Positions 11,044-22,990 of a DNA stretch of 64,000 bases are shown here, piece by piece. Under the pieces are notes generated by a model, which ran no database searches, had not been told where the DNA came from, and worked only from the letters and a program-made list of their open reading frames with translations. Every line of letters begins with the position of its first letter. The first letter of the stretch is position 1. The position numbers and the translations under genes are program-made. The stretch is taken from the NCBI RefSeq assembly GCF_028640845.1, contig NC_080539.1, positions 191,961,436 to 192,025,435 of the forward strand, read 5' to 3'. The stretch comes from Ahaetulla prasina (lineage: Eukaryota; Chordata; Lepidosauria; Squamata; Colubridae).

Positions 11044-11844
11044 TTGGAAAACTTTCAGACCTGTGGGAGCTATAATCCGGAGTTATGTAAGCAGAAAAAG
11101 AAACTCTCAGATTGGCAACGTGAACAGTTAATTAAGGATGAGTTACAAATCGCAGAAGCCGTCAGACTGTATCGTGAGGTGATAGAGCGACAGGCAGACC
11201 GTGAAAGGTATGAGGTCCCCACCCAGAATCCCTGGAGGGAGGGGGGAAAAGTGGAAACAGAATTTTTGACAGCCACCGGGGAAGCAGCATACAGTGGAGA
11301 AATTCTGGAGGAACGAGAGCCTGAGCTGCGTTCTCCAAGGGCTGCAGATTTTGATAGAGGCCGGGGAACCCCTGCTGGACAAATGTTGCCTCAAAGAAGA
11401 AAAAAACCTAAAATTCCCTCAATTCCCGGGAAGTTTGATGGGGACCCTAAGGAATTAGGGTTATTCCAGGCTATGGTGGACAGCCTCATGCAGGAATCGG
11501 GTAAAGATTATCTGTCAGAAGCCTTTAAAGTGAGAAGCGTGAGCCAAGTCTTGAGTGGAAGGGCGGCTTCCTGGTATGTGTCCTTGTACCAAGAGAATTA
11601 CTCTCTCCTGAGGAACTACCACCACTTTATGGCAGCCCTGAGAATGAGATTTGAGGACCCCTTAGCAGAGCAGAAGGCCAAGATTCACATGAGGTCCATC
11701 AGACAAGGGAGGAGACCAGTGGCTGACTACAACCAAGAGTTCAGCGATCCGGTGCCTCTCATGAGAGGGTGGTTGGAAGTGGCTCTTTTGGACATATACA
11801 AAGACGGCTTAAACGGGGATTTACATAAATTGTGCAGAGCCTGA
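11044..11844 (+). CDS. Gypsy gag (capsid region)
   Basis: An open frame of 266 residues. A charged N-terminal helical segment (QREQLIKDELQIAEAVRLY) comes first, then the Gypsy capsid fold: PSIPGKFDGDPKELGLF, a conserved GRAASWYVSLY helix, MRFEDPLAEQKA and the RRPVADYNQEF segment. These match Ty3/Gypsy gag, the group from which RTL/PEG10-type domesticated genes arose. The start may be further upstream (an ATG near 10776), and the frame ends with a stop before the zinc-knuckle region. It forms the cytoplasmic particle. There is no sign of domestication, since it lies between LTRs with a broken pol. Confidence 0.75.
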   Translation: MENFQTCGSYNPELCKQKKKLSDWQREQLIKDELQIAEAVRLYREVIERQADRERYEVPTQNPWREGGKVETEFLTATGEAAYSGEILEEREPELRSPRAADFDRGRGTPAGQMLPQRRKKPKIPSIPGKFDGDPKELGLFQAMVDSLMQESGKDYLSEAFKVRSVSQVLSGRAASWYVSLYQENYSLLRNYHHFMAALRMRFEDPLAEQKAKIHMRSIRQGRRPVADYNQEFSDPVPLMRGWLEVALLDIYKDGLNGDLHKLCRA

Positions 11845-11923
11845 GCATCCCCGACTACCCTGTATGGCTGGTACACCCTGGCAGCAGAAATGGAGATTGA
11901 CCTAGCCAAGGACCGCCTGTGAA

Positions 11924-12394
11924 GTGATCGTGCTTGGAAGCAGACCCCAACTCAGTTCCAGAGAGAACCGCCCAAGGATTTTGCTGCAGTGGAAGGTGGA
12001 AAGAAGAAAACCACAGGCTGTTTCAGATGTGGAAAGGAAGGCCTCTGAGCAGCTGATTGTCATGCAAAGCTGGCGCCAAAGACGACCCCTAGTGGCAGAA
12101 AAGGAACAGTGCAGGTGGAAACTAAAACGTGAGAGGTCACAAAGAGGGGAGCGGATGTCGCCAAGAATGCTCCTCCCATCGAGGAGGAACTTGGGACTCC
12201 TTCTGGGCCAGATGACAGCGAGCCATCTTCGAATCAGACGAGGATTTCCTGGTGAGTTGGAAAGGGGACCCCTTAGTGTTCCAGTGAAACTGTGCATCCC
12301 ATCCTCGGGAATGCAGGAGGAAATGCTAGCCCTCTTAGACTCTGGGTGTATCCGATGTATCATCAGCCCCGAGGTGGTGGAGAAAATGGACTAA
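11924..12394 (+). pseudogene. Gypsy nucleocapsid remnant and aspartic protease
   Basis: At 12019-12060 a CCHC knuckle is recognisable (CFRC, then GKEG), but its histidine is replaced by leucine and a TGA falls inside it. About 270 bp later, in the frame open to 12394, the protease core reads LALLDSGC (catalytic D-S-G near 12338). The knuckle and protease lie in different frames, so the gag-pol join is broken. Confidence 0.7.
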
Positions 12395-13400
12395 AGCTAA
12401 AAACATTGAGCAGGCCCATAGCTTTTTGCCAGCTAGATGGGTCGGTGGCGGAGGGAGGCCCAGCCCACTTTGCGACAGAACCCCTAGAGATGACTATAGG
12501 AGACAACCGAGAATGGAACCCAAAAATAAACTGGAGAATGGGGGTGTTACGACTCTGCACAAGGGCGCAAAAGAAGGAGAAGATAACTTTAAAACCCCCT
12601 GATCCCGAATCCGCTGAGATACTGGCTGGAGGGGGAGGAAAAATTCCTAAAGAGTACTGGGACCTATGAGAGGTGTTTAGTGAAAAGGCCTCTGACGTGC
12701 TACCTCCCCATAGGCCTACAGATTGTGCTATAGACATCCTTCCAGGGTTGAAACTCCCAAAACCGAAATCATACCCCATGACCCAGAAAGAATTGGGAGA
12801 ATTGCGAAACTTTATAGATAAGATTTTGGAGCGAGGATTCATTCAACCGGCTAGGCCTCGGGTTGCAGCGCCAGTCATGTTCCGGGAAAAGAAAGATGGC
12901 ACTTTTCGCTTAATAGTCGACTATAGAAATTTAAATTGTGTGTGCGTGGAGAATGTGTACCCCATGCCTCTCATGAAGGATATGCTTGCCCACTTAGCCA
13001 AATTCTTCACCAAACTGGACTTACGTGAAGTATATTACAGAGTGCGCATAAAAGAAGGAGATGAATGGAAAACGGCGTTCAATTGTCCCCTTGGTTGCTT
13101 CCAATTCTGAGTTCTTCCTTTCGGATTGCAAGGGGCCCCTGCAGTTTTCATGCAAGTGCTCCATGAACATTTGTTTAAAGGGGTTTATCTTGATGACATA
13201 CTTATCTACATGGAGACCATGGAGGACCATGTGAAGCTAGTAAGAACAGTACTCAAAAAATTATTGGCCGCTGAGCTTTATGCAAAATTGTCTAAATGTG
13301 AATTTCATCAAACAAAAATCGATTATCTGGGATACCATATTTCCTCTGAGGGCTTGGAGATGGATCCTGCAAAAGTCCAGGCAGTACTAAATGGGCACTC
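12292..13400 (+). pseudogene. Gypsy reverse transcriptase with two in-frame TGA stops
   Basis: One frame runs from 12292 to about 13400 with stops at 12667 (after YWDL) and 13108 (after CFQF). Motifs in order: SYPMTQKEL, GTFRLIVDYRNLN, TKLDLREVYYRV (the usual DLR-x-AY with E), LPFGLQGAP, the catalytic YLDDILIY, and YLGYHISSEGLEMDP. After ~13400 the frame shifts and the connection domain is read as nonsense until the deletion junction at 13566. The family is a vertebrate Ty3/Gypsy of the Sushi-like kind; clade is inferred from motif spelling only. Confidence 0.82.
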
Positions 13401-13565
13401 CCTCACATCCGCAAACAGTTACAAAGTTTCCTGGGTTTTGCTAACTTCTATCGCCAGTTCATTCCCTCGTTTGCTGACATTGCCCTGCCAATCACCAATC
13501 TCCTCAAAACAAAAGGAAATACTAAGCCCAAACCTTCCTTACCACTGGAGTGGTCAATGGAGTGT

Positions 13566-13759
13566 CATTGGATTATGACTGTTTGAACTCTAGTGGGAGG
13601 AGGATTCAGGAGAGGATATGACGTCTGTGTTTTTAGTATACTTTCATTCTGGCTTAACTTTGTTTGCAATCTGACGTGTTTAGTAAAAATTACCAATCTC
13701 TTCAAACTGATGGAGTTGGGTCTTTATTTTCTTAAACATTGATCGGAGGCAAGCTGACA
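13566..13759 (+). repeat. Gypsy 3' LTR, truncated
   Basis: Begins abruptly at CATTGGATTATG, the point matching position 305 of the 5' LTR, directly after reverse-transcriptase-side coding sequence. Ends ...GCTGACA followed by the target duplication CCTAT. Confidence 0.88.
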
Positions 13760-14303
13760 CCTATACCATTTCAGACATGTGGTTGTCTAGTCTCTTCTTA
13801 AAAACCTCCAGTGATGAAGCATCTACAATGTCTGAAGACAAGCAAGTTGTTCCATTCTCCTCACTGTTAAGTTTCTCCTCAATTTCAGGTTGCTTCTCTC
13901 CTTGATTAGTTTCCATCCACTGTTTCTTGTCCTAGTCTCTGATGCTTTGGAAAATAAATTGACCCCCTCCTCTTTGTGGCAGCCTCTCAAATACTGGAAT
14001 ACTACTATCATGTCCCCCCAGTCATTCTTTTCTCTTTACTAGCCAAACCCAAATACTGCAACCATTCTTCATATGTTTTAGTCTCCAGGCCCTTAATCAT
14101 CTTAGTTGCTCTTCTTTGCATTTTTTCCAAAGCCTCAACATCTTTTTTGTAATGTGGTGACCAAAACTGGATGCAGTATTCCAGGTGTGGTCTTACCAAG
14201 GCTATATAAAATGGTGCCAATGCTTCACATGATTTTGATTCTATGTCTCTGTTTATACAACCAAGGATTGTATTAGCTTTTTTGACTGCTGCTGCAGTCC
14301 TTG
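13760..14303 (-). mobile_element. CR1 LINE, right of the Gypsy insertion
   Basis: Continues the CR1 copy from 10203 on minus. Frames give the CR1 C-terminus (RPHLEYCIQFWSPHYKKD, RRATKMIKGLETK, VFQYLRGCHKEEGVNLFS), homologous to 59179-60150, with several stops and indels. It is 5'-truncated near 14303. Confidence 0.85.
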
Positions 14304-15139
14304 TCTAAAAGAAGTAACAGTAAGTAGAAATCACACTTCCTACCCAGAAATTCCTTCAAGATTGGATAAATGAAGGTCTGTCTAGAGTCCTTATATGGGA
14401 GCAGCCTAGTAGTGTATGGCTTAGAGTTTCTAGAGCCATCACCAAATTAACATAATTAGAGAAATATGTGAGTGCCTTTAAAATCTTCAAACACTATTTC
14501 ATTTATCTGGAAATTCCAGTCTTACCTGGAAATTATGGATTCTAAAATTGTATTTTCTAACCCCTCATCCAGATAATTTTAAAATATAGTGTAAAATAGG
14601 GGTCCTCAAATCAGAGCCCTGCAATTAGCTACTGAATGCCTCCTTCCAGTTTGACCCAGAGATACCGATGCATACTCATTGGATAGAATTAGGATTGTAC
14701 CAGTAGAAGGATATAGAGTTCCTAACCCTAGTCTAATCTTAATCTTAAACCTGGTAGCATTGTCTAGTGCTTATTCTGCTCTCTATTAGGCTTCATGAGA
14801 ATCTTTATCAAATGCTTTGCTGAAGTTAAGATGCATTATGTCTACCATTTTCCCATGATCAATTAACATGATTACTTTATGTACTTTAAAAGAAGGTTAA
14901 TATCATATGAAATATTTTTGATAATCCCATCCTGGCTCCTGCAAAGAAAAGCCTTCTTTCCTAAGCTATTGTTTAGCATAAATAATGTATAACTTAAGCA
15001 TAATTAATATCAGTATAGTTCTGTAAAGATTTCAACATAGCATGTCCTGCCACAAATGGGTATTGTTTAAAATAAAAATAAAAACGGCTGGAAACTTTGC
15101 TGAAGTGTTTATAGAAATATGGTAAACTGATAATGTGGC
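14304..15139. other. No recognisable feature
   Basis: AT-rich. No repeat ends or coding motifs seen. Confidence 0.45.
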
Positions 15140-15480
15140 AATAAAAGAGGAACTCATCAAATTTGCAGATGACACCAGGCTGGGAGGAATTGCTAACACA
15201 AGATAGACTCAAGATTTTGACAGACTTAAGCATTGGGCCCCTACCCGAAAAACTGCAATTTAGTGGTGAGAAATGTAAGGTCCTGCACTTAGGCAGGAAA
15301 AACCAAACACAGAGGTATAGAATAGATGGTACCTGGTTCAACAGTAGTAACTGAAAGGGGGTTATATGTCCTAGTGGACCACCATTTAAGTATGAACCAG
15401 TAGTGTGCTGCAGCTGCCAAAAAAGCCAATGCTGTTGTAGTTCCATCAACGAAGGGACAGCATTAAGATGATGAGAAGTG
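15140..15480 (+). mobile_element. CR1 LINE fragment (reverse-transcriptase part)
   Basis: Translates to LIKFADDTRLGG (catalytic ADD), GPLPEKLQFSGEKCKVLHLGRKN and further CR1 sequence with stops and frameshifts. Both ends are truncated. Confidence 0.75.
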
Positions 15481-15580
15481 ATTCCAACTCCTCCTTAGAT
15501 ATGAGAATAGAGTCACCATAAGTGCTGTATCTCCTCACAGAGTTCCTTTGAAAATGTATCAATTATTAATTCTATTAATT

Positions 15581-15649
<69 letters not shown>

Positions 15650-15650
15650 T
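15581..15650. repeat. (AAT)n microsatellite, tail of an L2 copy
   Basis: An uninterrupted AAT run abutting the 3' end of the minus-strand L2 copy that follows. Seeding by the LINE tail is likely. Confidence 0.9.
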
Positions 15651-17112
15651 TTTAATTTGTATACCGCCCTTCTCCCGAAGGACTCAGGGCGGTGAACAGG
15701 CAGATAAAATATAAATACACACAATAATTAAAAACATCCCTTAAAAAACTAATTTAAATGCCCAAAATGTTAAAAAACGTACTCCCCCATAAAATAACAA
15801 AACTTTAAAACCCATCCAATAAAAATAAAAATCAGGCTAGTCCAGCCATATGAAATAAATAAGTTTTAAGTTCGCGGCGAAAGGTCCTAAGGTCAGGTAA
15901 TTGTCGAAGTCCGAGGGGAAGTTCGTTCCACAGGGTCGGAGCTCCCACAGAGAAGGCCCTCCCCCTGGGGGCCGCCAGTCGACACTGTTTGGCTGACGGC
16001 ACCCTGAGGAGTCCCTCTCTGTGGGAACGTACCGGACGATGGGAGATAGAAGCCGGCAGTAGGCGGTCCTGTAGATAGCCATGGAGCGCTTTAAAGGTGG
16101 TAACCAATACCTTGAAGCGCACCCGGAAAACAACAGGTAGCCAGTGCAGTCTGCGCAGAATAGGTGTTATGTGGGAGCTCCGAGACGCTCCCTCAATAAC
16201 CCGCGCAGCCGCGTTCTGAACTAGCTGAAGTCTCCGGGTGCCCTTCAAGGGGAGCCCCATGTAGAGAGCATTGCAGTAGTCCAGGCGAGAGGTAACGAGA
16301 GCATGAGTGACTGTGCATAAGGCATCCCGGTCCAGGAAGGGACGCAACTGGCAGATCAGGCGAACCTGATAAAATGCTCTCCTGGAGACGGTCGCCAAAT
16401 GGTCTTCAAAGGATAACCGACCATCCAGGAGCACGCCCAAGTTATGCGTACCTTCTCCATCGGGCCAATGATTCACCCCGACAGACAGCCGCATCTGCAG
16501 CTGACTGTACCGAGGTGCCGCATCCACAGCCACTCCGCCTTGGAGGGATTAAGTTTGAGCCTGTTCCTCCCCATCCAGACCCGCACGGCTTCCAGACACC
16601 GGGACAGCACTTGACCGCTTCACTGGGGTGGCCGGGGTGGAAAAGTACAGCTGGGTGTCATCAGCGTACAGTTGGTATCTCACCCCAAAGCCACTGATGA
16701 TCTCACCCAGCGGCTTCATATAGATGTTGAACAGGAGGGTGAGAGAATGGGCCCTCGGCACCCCACACATGAGGCACCTTGGAGTCGATCTCTGCCCCCC
16801 TGTCAACACCGTCTGCGTCCGATCAGAGAGGTAGGAGGAGAACCACTGATAAACGGTGCCTCCCACTCCCAACCCCTCCAACCGGCGCAGCAGGATACCA
16901 TGGTCGATGGTATCAAAAGCCGCTGAGAGGTCTAATAGGACCAGGGCAGAGGAGTAACCCCAATCCCTGGCCCTCCAGAGATCATCCACCAGTGCGACCA
17001 AAGCTGTCTCCGTACTGTATCCGGGCCGGAAGCCGGACTGGAACGGGTCTAGATAGACAGCTTCATCCAGGTACTGGGGTAGCTGACATGCCACCACACT
17101 CTCTACAACCTT
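15651..17112 (-). mobile_element. L2-type LINE, 5'-truncated
   Basis: The 3' end has the GC hairpin ACCGCCCTTCTCCCGAAGG...AGGGCGGT shared by all L2 copies here. On minus, 17097-16549 carries DPFQSGFRPGYSTETALVAL, LLDLSAAFDTIDHGILL and the YADDTQLYFS catalytic box. Frame 16533-15832 carries the C-terminal YCNALYMGLPLKG and LHWLPVVFRVRFKVLV blocks. The two frames are offset by a deletion or frameshift near 16540. It is truncated in the palm domain at about 17112. Confidence 0.88.
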
Positions 17113-18382
17113 CGCCTACAACCTCTCTACAACCTACAATCTTTTAATTTAATTTGCTCCCATTGTTTGGTTTGTTTCATGTGTTTTAGTTGTATATTCT
17201 TCCAAAATAGCTCTTGGGGTTCAAGCTTCCTTGATGTTCTTCTCTCCATCCTTTTCTGTATAACCATTATCCCAAGATATAATTAAGATTTAAAGCTTAA
17301 AACATTAACTCTGTTTAATTTAGTAGTATTAGTGATACTATGATCTTTGGCTCCCTCATGTAGTCATATAGCATCACTACAATATAGGCTGCAAATAAAG
17401 TTCAGGCTCTGTGCCCCTTCATTTAATCAAGTATCTCATTACAGTCAAAGAGCTTCGCCAATCTGATACAGGTAAAATTGGAACTTCTCCCTGCTCACAA
17501 CAGACTGAAAGCATCATTTAAAATAGTCTTTGATCTAAAATCAAAAATGTTAAGCAGAGTCAGCATAGAAGCAATAAAAACCTCTAGAATAGGGGTCGCC
17601 AAACCCCGGGGCCTTGGCCCATTTGGATCCGGGCTGTACAAGCAGCAGGTGAGCATGCTCACATGTGCCGCTCTACTTATACAAGTTGTAGATGCTAACA
17701 CTCATACACTAAGCTCTATTTGTGTAAGTGTGCCCACCACTTTTGTGGCTTAGAACCATCCCCTATCCTCTTCTCACCATCTTAAAATCATGGGGCTTCA
17801 GAAATGATGTTTCAACAAAAAGGAGAAAGCAAGCAGCAGCCAAGAGGAGCCTCTTTTAAAGCAGAAGGTAAATGTATAAAAGCTAGTGTTCTAAGGAACA
17901 GAGGCCGCTTCTTCCACAGTGAACTTGCTTTTTGGTTGTCCTCCCCCACCTCCAGCCAGAGACTCACCCGATTACTTCTTCAAGAAGCTCTCTAAAAGCA
18001 CCCAGTTATCTGGGGGAACAAAAGGGTTAATTTTCAGAGCTTCCCCTTCCCTAGGGAACTTTCTTGAGACTTAGAAATCAGCTCTAAGTATAAAATTATA
18101 GAAAATAGATATCAGACTGAAAATAGGGAGGTACTGTCAAGTTGCCATTTCCACAAGAAGTCCATGTTTGCCATTGGTTTACTTATTTACATATGAAAGA
18201 TTTAAACTAGACAGAATTATGAATTTGATTTTGTGAAAAATGAATTGGAAATCGTACTGTGAGATAGTAATGAACATATTATTGCTAAGTTTATACATTG
18301 TTATTGAAATTGAATTTGGAGAATGAGTAGGTATTCAGTGGGCATAGAACTTATAATGTTATAATATAATATAATGCTTGAC
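17113..18382. other. Mostly unrecognised; possible short hAT-like piece
   Basis: TAGGGGTCGCCAAACCCC at 17592 resembles a hAT-type end common in squamates, and GAACCATCCCCTA near 17765 could be its partner, but no 8-bp duplication is visible. The rest shows nothing. Confidence 0.35.
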
Positions 18383-19168
18383 TAATGGGAAAATATGTGG
18401 ACAAAAGGTCTAAAATTCACATTAAATTTTAATCTAAAACAAAACTTTTATAAAATGATGTACAATTGGTATCTAACACTGGACAAGTTGTCAAGAATGT
18501 ATAAAGGCATTTCAAATGAATGTTGGAAATATAAATGTAAAAAAGGAACTTTTTTATCATTTATGGTAGACAAATGACAAAGCAAAGATATATTGGAGTA
18601 GGATTCACATCTTAATACAGAAATTCTTAAAGTAAATATAAAAATAAAACTGGAGACTTTTCTTTTAGATTTAATAGCTACAAAGCTTGAAAAAAATGGA
18701 ACTTTGATGTCATATATGTTAACAACAGCAAGAATACAAAAATGGAAGGATGTTTTGATTCCCACAATGGATGAATGGCTGCAAAAGTTGATGGAGTTAG
18801 CAGAGCTGGCTAAACTGAATGCTTTTAATAAACCAAAGAATACAATTAGTTTTGCTTCTAATTGGAAACCACTTTTGGACTTTGTGCTTGAGGCAAAAAA
18901 AATGAAACTTTGATTTTTGGGTTTTACTGATTAGATACTGTAAATCTGCTATAGAAATGGCTGTTTTATATTATCATATAAAAATAAAAAGTTGAGGTTT
19001 TATGTTTTATGTTAATACCTTATTCTACTATACGAAAGTCAGTGCTTTTCTTTTTCTTTTTCCTTATACTTTTCTCTCTTTCTATTTTCCTCCCTTATTT
19101 TCCCATTATATTCATTTTTCTTTGTACTTCTGTAATTTATATTTTGATAAACATAATTTAAAAAAAAG
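18383..19168 (+). mobile_element. L1 LINE 3' end fragment
   Basis: Frames give the L1 ORF2 C-terminus: KGLKFTLNFNLKQNFYKMMY, WYLTLDKLSRMYKGISNECW, then QKWKD and a WLQKLMELAELAK stretch. A pyrimidine-rich 3' UTR (19035-19110) and a short A-rich tail (TTTAAAAAAAAG) follow. Stops and frameshifts make it a 5'-truncated relic. Confidence 0.75.
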
Positions 19169-19184
19169 ATCATGAGAAATTATG

Positions 19185-19800
19185 ATACTGGTTTATACCA
19201 TCCTAGTGAGGCCACATTTGGAATGCTGTGTTCAGTTCTGATCACCACAATGCAAATAAGATATTGAGACCCTAAAAGAGTGCAGAAAAGAGCAACAAAG
19301 AGGATAAGGAATCTGGAGGCTAAATCATATGATGAATGGTTGAGGGAGTTAGGTATATCTAGCCTATCAAAGAGAAGGATTGGGATGACATGATAGCTAT
19401 CTTCCAGTACTTAAGGGAGAGAAGAGGAGGTCCACTTATTCTCCAAAGCACCAGAGGGTAGGATAAGAAGCAATGGGTGGAAATGCGTTAAAGAGAGATC
19501 CAGCCTGGAACTAAGGAGAAATTTCCTGACAGTGAGAACAATTAATCAGTGGAATAGTTTGCTTCCTGGATCTGCGGGTGATCCATTGCTTAAAGGTTTT
19601 TTAGAATAGAATAGAATTTTTTATTGGCCAAGTGTGATTGGACACACAAGGAATTTGTCTTGGTGCATATGCTCTCAGTGTACATAAAAGTATGTACCAG
19701 TGTATTGTATGGTAACCGTGCGGCATAAGGTCTCCTGCCTTGAGCAGGACATTAGACTGGAAGATCTCCGAGGTCCCTTCCAGCGCTATGATTCTATGTT
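19185..19800 (+). mobile_element. CR1 LINE 3' fragment with small insertion
   Basis: CR1 C-terminal coding and 3' UTR in plus orientation (GTGAGGCCACATTTGGAATG, AGCATTC-type end GGTCCCTTCCAGCGC). It is interrupted at about 19602-19735 by another LINE tail. Confidence 0.8.
19602..19690 (-). mobile_element. CR1-group LINE 3' tail with (ATTCT)n
   Basis: On minus it reads GAGAGCATATGCACCAAGAC, then CCAATCACACTTGGCC, then AATAAAAAATTCTATTCTATTCT. This is a common squamate CR1-type terminus ending in a pentanucleotide tail. It lies inside the older CR1 copy. Confidence 0.6.
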
Positions 19801-20805
19801 CTGTGTTCTTATGGTAACATCAGATTTCAACCAAGAGCAAAGAATTCAGATCTTGCTGTAATCAAGCAGAAATTTGGATAAGGAACATTTTTAAAGCTTT
19901 CATGTGTCCCCACATTGAACAGGAACCTGTAAATCACAGCTTACATCTGAGGGAGTCTTTACTATATTTTGTTATGAGAAAGATATGGTCCTCTCACATT
20001 TATCCTCATTTTGATTTAATGACCGTTTTCCTGCAGGAACCATAGGAAACTGTAAGAAACAGTAGATTCCCCTTTTTAAAAAATGTACCCTGAATGTGCT
20101 TTATATACTGTGCATAATAGATGTTGAGAAGTAGCCATTCTGATTGATATGCAGTACCATAATTAGGGTGCAATAAGTAGGGCTGTTTATAAATTGCCTG
20201 GCTTCTTTTTTGAGCTCCCTCCCTCCCACATAAATTTAGCTGCAGAGCAATTACTGCTCACTTACACTACTAGTGAGTCTTATTAGCTTCAGACAAGATA
20301 AATGAGGGCTTTGAATGTCCTTTGACCAGGGCAGGAAAAAATGAATAAACTGCCTGGGAAAGCCCAGTGGGGAAGAACTCTGGCAGCAGAAAGAAAGAAT
20401 ATTCAGAACCTGATGGAGCTGGATTGCTTCCATTTAAGCCATTTGCTAATATGTAAGTAAAATGAAAAATATGAGTTTTCATTTTACTTGTGCAAGCCAA
20501 TCAGCTAACAAAAATTAAAAAAAACTCAAGGAAAATAAAGAGGGCAAAACCAGACAAGACAGTATTTAAATGCAAGCAAACCTGAAACTGTGTTTCCAAG
20601 CACCAGAGCAAATACATTTCTTCCAACAAAAAGCCGCAAACCTTACAGATTTGCTAATCATTAGTAGAATAGTAGAATACAGAAGAAAAATGAATTTATA
20701 AATGGTTTGGCCAATACATTTTGTTCTGCAAGGCAGGTGAAAGAAAGATGTGATTCTGTTTCCCAGAATCACACAGAAATATTCGTTCCATATAGACAAA
20801 GGCAT
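19801..20805. other. No recognisable feature
   Basis: No repeat ends, ORFs with family motifs, or RNA genes seen. Confidence 0.45.
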
Positions 20806-21885
20806 TTATTTATTTTATTTATTTTTATTTATATTTATATAAATATAATATAAATATTAAAATATATAAAATATAATATAAATATTATTTACATTTATAT
20901 ACCGCAACCATCTCCCGAAGGACTCAGGGCGGTGTACAGCCAATATTAAAATACACATAACACTATGATATAAATATAGTAAATAAACACTATTTAAAAA
21001 CAATTTAAAAACAAATATTTAGTAGCCGAATCACTAAAATGGCCGAAGAACGATTAAAAACCCATTAAAATTCGCTAAAATACATTCTTAGGCTAGTCCC
21101 GCTCGGTGAAATAATTAAGTCTTTAGTTCACGCTTGAAGGCCCGGAGGTCGGGTAGTTGGCGTAACCCCGGAGGTAACTCGTTCCATAGGGCTGGTGCCG
21201 CCACAGAGAAGGCCCTCTCCCTGGGGGCCACCAACCTACATTGTTTGGTCGACGGCACCCTGAGGAGGCCCGCTCTGTGGGAGGGCACAGGTCGTTGGGA
21301 GGCAATCGGTGGCAGAAGGCGGTCTCGCAAATACCCCGGTCTTAAGCCATGGAGCGCTTTAAAGGTGGTAATCAGCACCTTGAATTGCACCCGGAAAGCT
21401 ACCGGCAGCCAGTGCAGGCCGCCAGGATGGGTGTTATATGGGAGCAACGTGGTGCCCCCTCTATCACCCGCGCGGCCACATTCTGGACTAGCTGGAGCCT
21501 CCTGGTGCTCTTCAAGGGGAGCCCCATATAGAGAGCATTGCAATAGTCCAGGCGGGAAGTGACGAGGGCATGAGTGACCGTGCGTAAGGAGTCCCGCTCA
21601 AGGAAGGGGCGCAACTGGCGAATCAGGTGAACCTGATAAAATGCTCCCCTGGTGACGGCCGTCAAGTGTTCTTCTAAGGACAGCTGATCGTCCAGGAGAA
21701 CGCCTAAGTTGCACACCCTTCCCCTGGGGGTCAGTATTTCCCCCCCACAGTCAGCGATGGCGTAAGCTGACTGTACTGGGATGCCAGAACCCACAGCCAC
21801 TCAGTCTTGGAAGGGTTGAGCTGGAGCCTGTTCCTCCCCATCCAGACCCGCACGGCGTCAAGACACCGACCCATCACCTTGATGG
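20806..21885 (-). mobile_element. L2-type LINE, 5'-truncated
   Basis: TTTA-rich tail and the CCGAAGGACTCAGGGCGG hairpin at the 3' end. On minus the C-terminal frames (RLDYCNALYMGLPLKS, LHWLPVAFRVQFKVLI, GLLRVPSTKQCRLVAPRERA) span 21800-21115 with a frameshift near 21440. It lacks the YADD box and everything upstream. Confidence 0.88.
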
Positions 21886-22980
21886 GTGGGGGAAGATATT
21901 TCTTTCAGAAGAGCAGGTGATATCAGCTGTATTCACTACTGAGTTAAAGTTGTTTTCACTGGAAAATTGATATTTGTCACAGCAATGAGGACTTTTAATT
22001 AAGGGGAAGCACCTTATTACCCACCAGGGCACAAATAGCTAATTCCATTGCACAATCATAAACAGATTTCTTTATTACCTCTTTTGCTGTGAAGGAGAGT
22101 TGAGCATGGAAAGCCATATGCTAAAAGCTGACAGGCAGATCTAGCCCATGTACTAAACAACAGATCAGCCGGCATCAGTTCTATAAAGCATGCAGTGGCT
22201 ATTCTAGAGGAGGTGAGCACCAATGCTTGAGGCACCAAATATTTTATTCACTGCAGAAACTGTAACTGTTTAATAGTTTGGCCTCAGAGCCAGGTTCCAG
22301 GTAGCAGGACAAAGCCCTTCAGCCTGAGGAGCCTATACCCTGGCAAAGTAAGCACTTCATGGGCAAGTGTCAAGATGCTGCCTATACAAGCAAGCTCAGT
22401 ATCTCACATCTGCACATTAAGTGGGAAAGAGGATATAAACAACTCAGGGATTGTCTTCCATTGTTGAAAGCAACTTGAGCATCTGGCTTTGTATATTCCT
22501 GGTTTTGACTCCTACTTCCTTTTGATGTGCTTCTGACCAAGTCTCTGGCTTATTTCCTGGTTCTTTTCAAGCTATTATATGATATTGGATAATATCTAAC
22601 TGATTTAGCTGATCTGCAAAAACATCTCATTAGCATTTGGGTAGGACACCACCAGGGAAACCAGGAACAATAGGCTAGACTGCAAAGTTTAAAACGCATT
22701 CGAAAGGAAAGCAATGGCAAAGCATTCTGTTTTATTGTTATGTGTCTGAGTTTGACTTGAAGGATATTTTCCTATTAAATTACTCTGGTTTATTTAAAAC
22801 CACTTTATATTTCCTTCACCACTTTCCAGTTTTGAACAATTTTCTGTTGTGTGCCAACAGAAGAAGATATTTTCAGTGTTTGAGAAGAAAAAATACATGC
22901 TGGGCTTGCAAATATTTTCCATTATTTTATCTAGCAAGCTCAAGATTACTGCATACCCTGTAGGATTCTTTACCAAGAAT
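21886..22980. other. No recognisable feature
   Basis: Moderate-GC then AT-rich sequence. Nothing identified. Confidence 0.45.
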
Positions 22981-22990
22981 ATAAAAGCTG

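Larger units (their letters stand above)
10204..13759 (+). mobile_element. Ty3/Gypsy LTR retrotransposon, 3' part deleted
   Basis: A 499-bp 5' LTR (TGTCTACC...GCTGACA) is followed by gag, aspartic protease and reverse transcriptase, then a 194-bp piece of 3' LTR. A perfect 5-bp duplication (CCTAT at 10199-10203 and 13760-13764) flanks the element, so both outer ends are original. RNase H, integrase and the first ~300 bp of the 3' LTR are missing, consistent with one internal deletion. It sits inside a CR1 copy and is therefore younger than that CR1. Confidence 0.88.

Noticed and set aside
11044..11844. Domesticated Gypsy gag gene (RTL/PEG10-like)
   Set aside because: The gag sits between near-identical LTRs with a target duplication and a broken pol, so it is an ordinary recent insertion.
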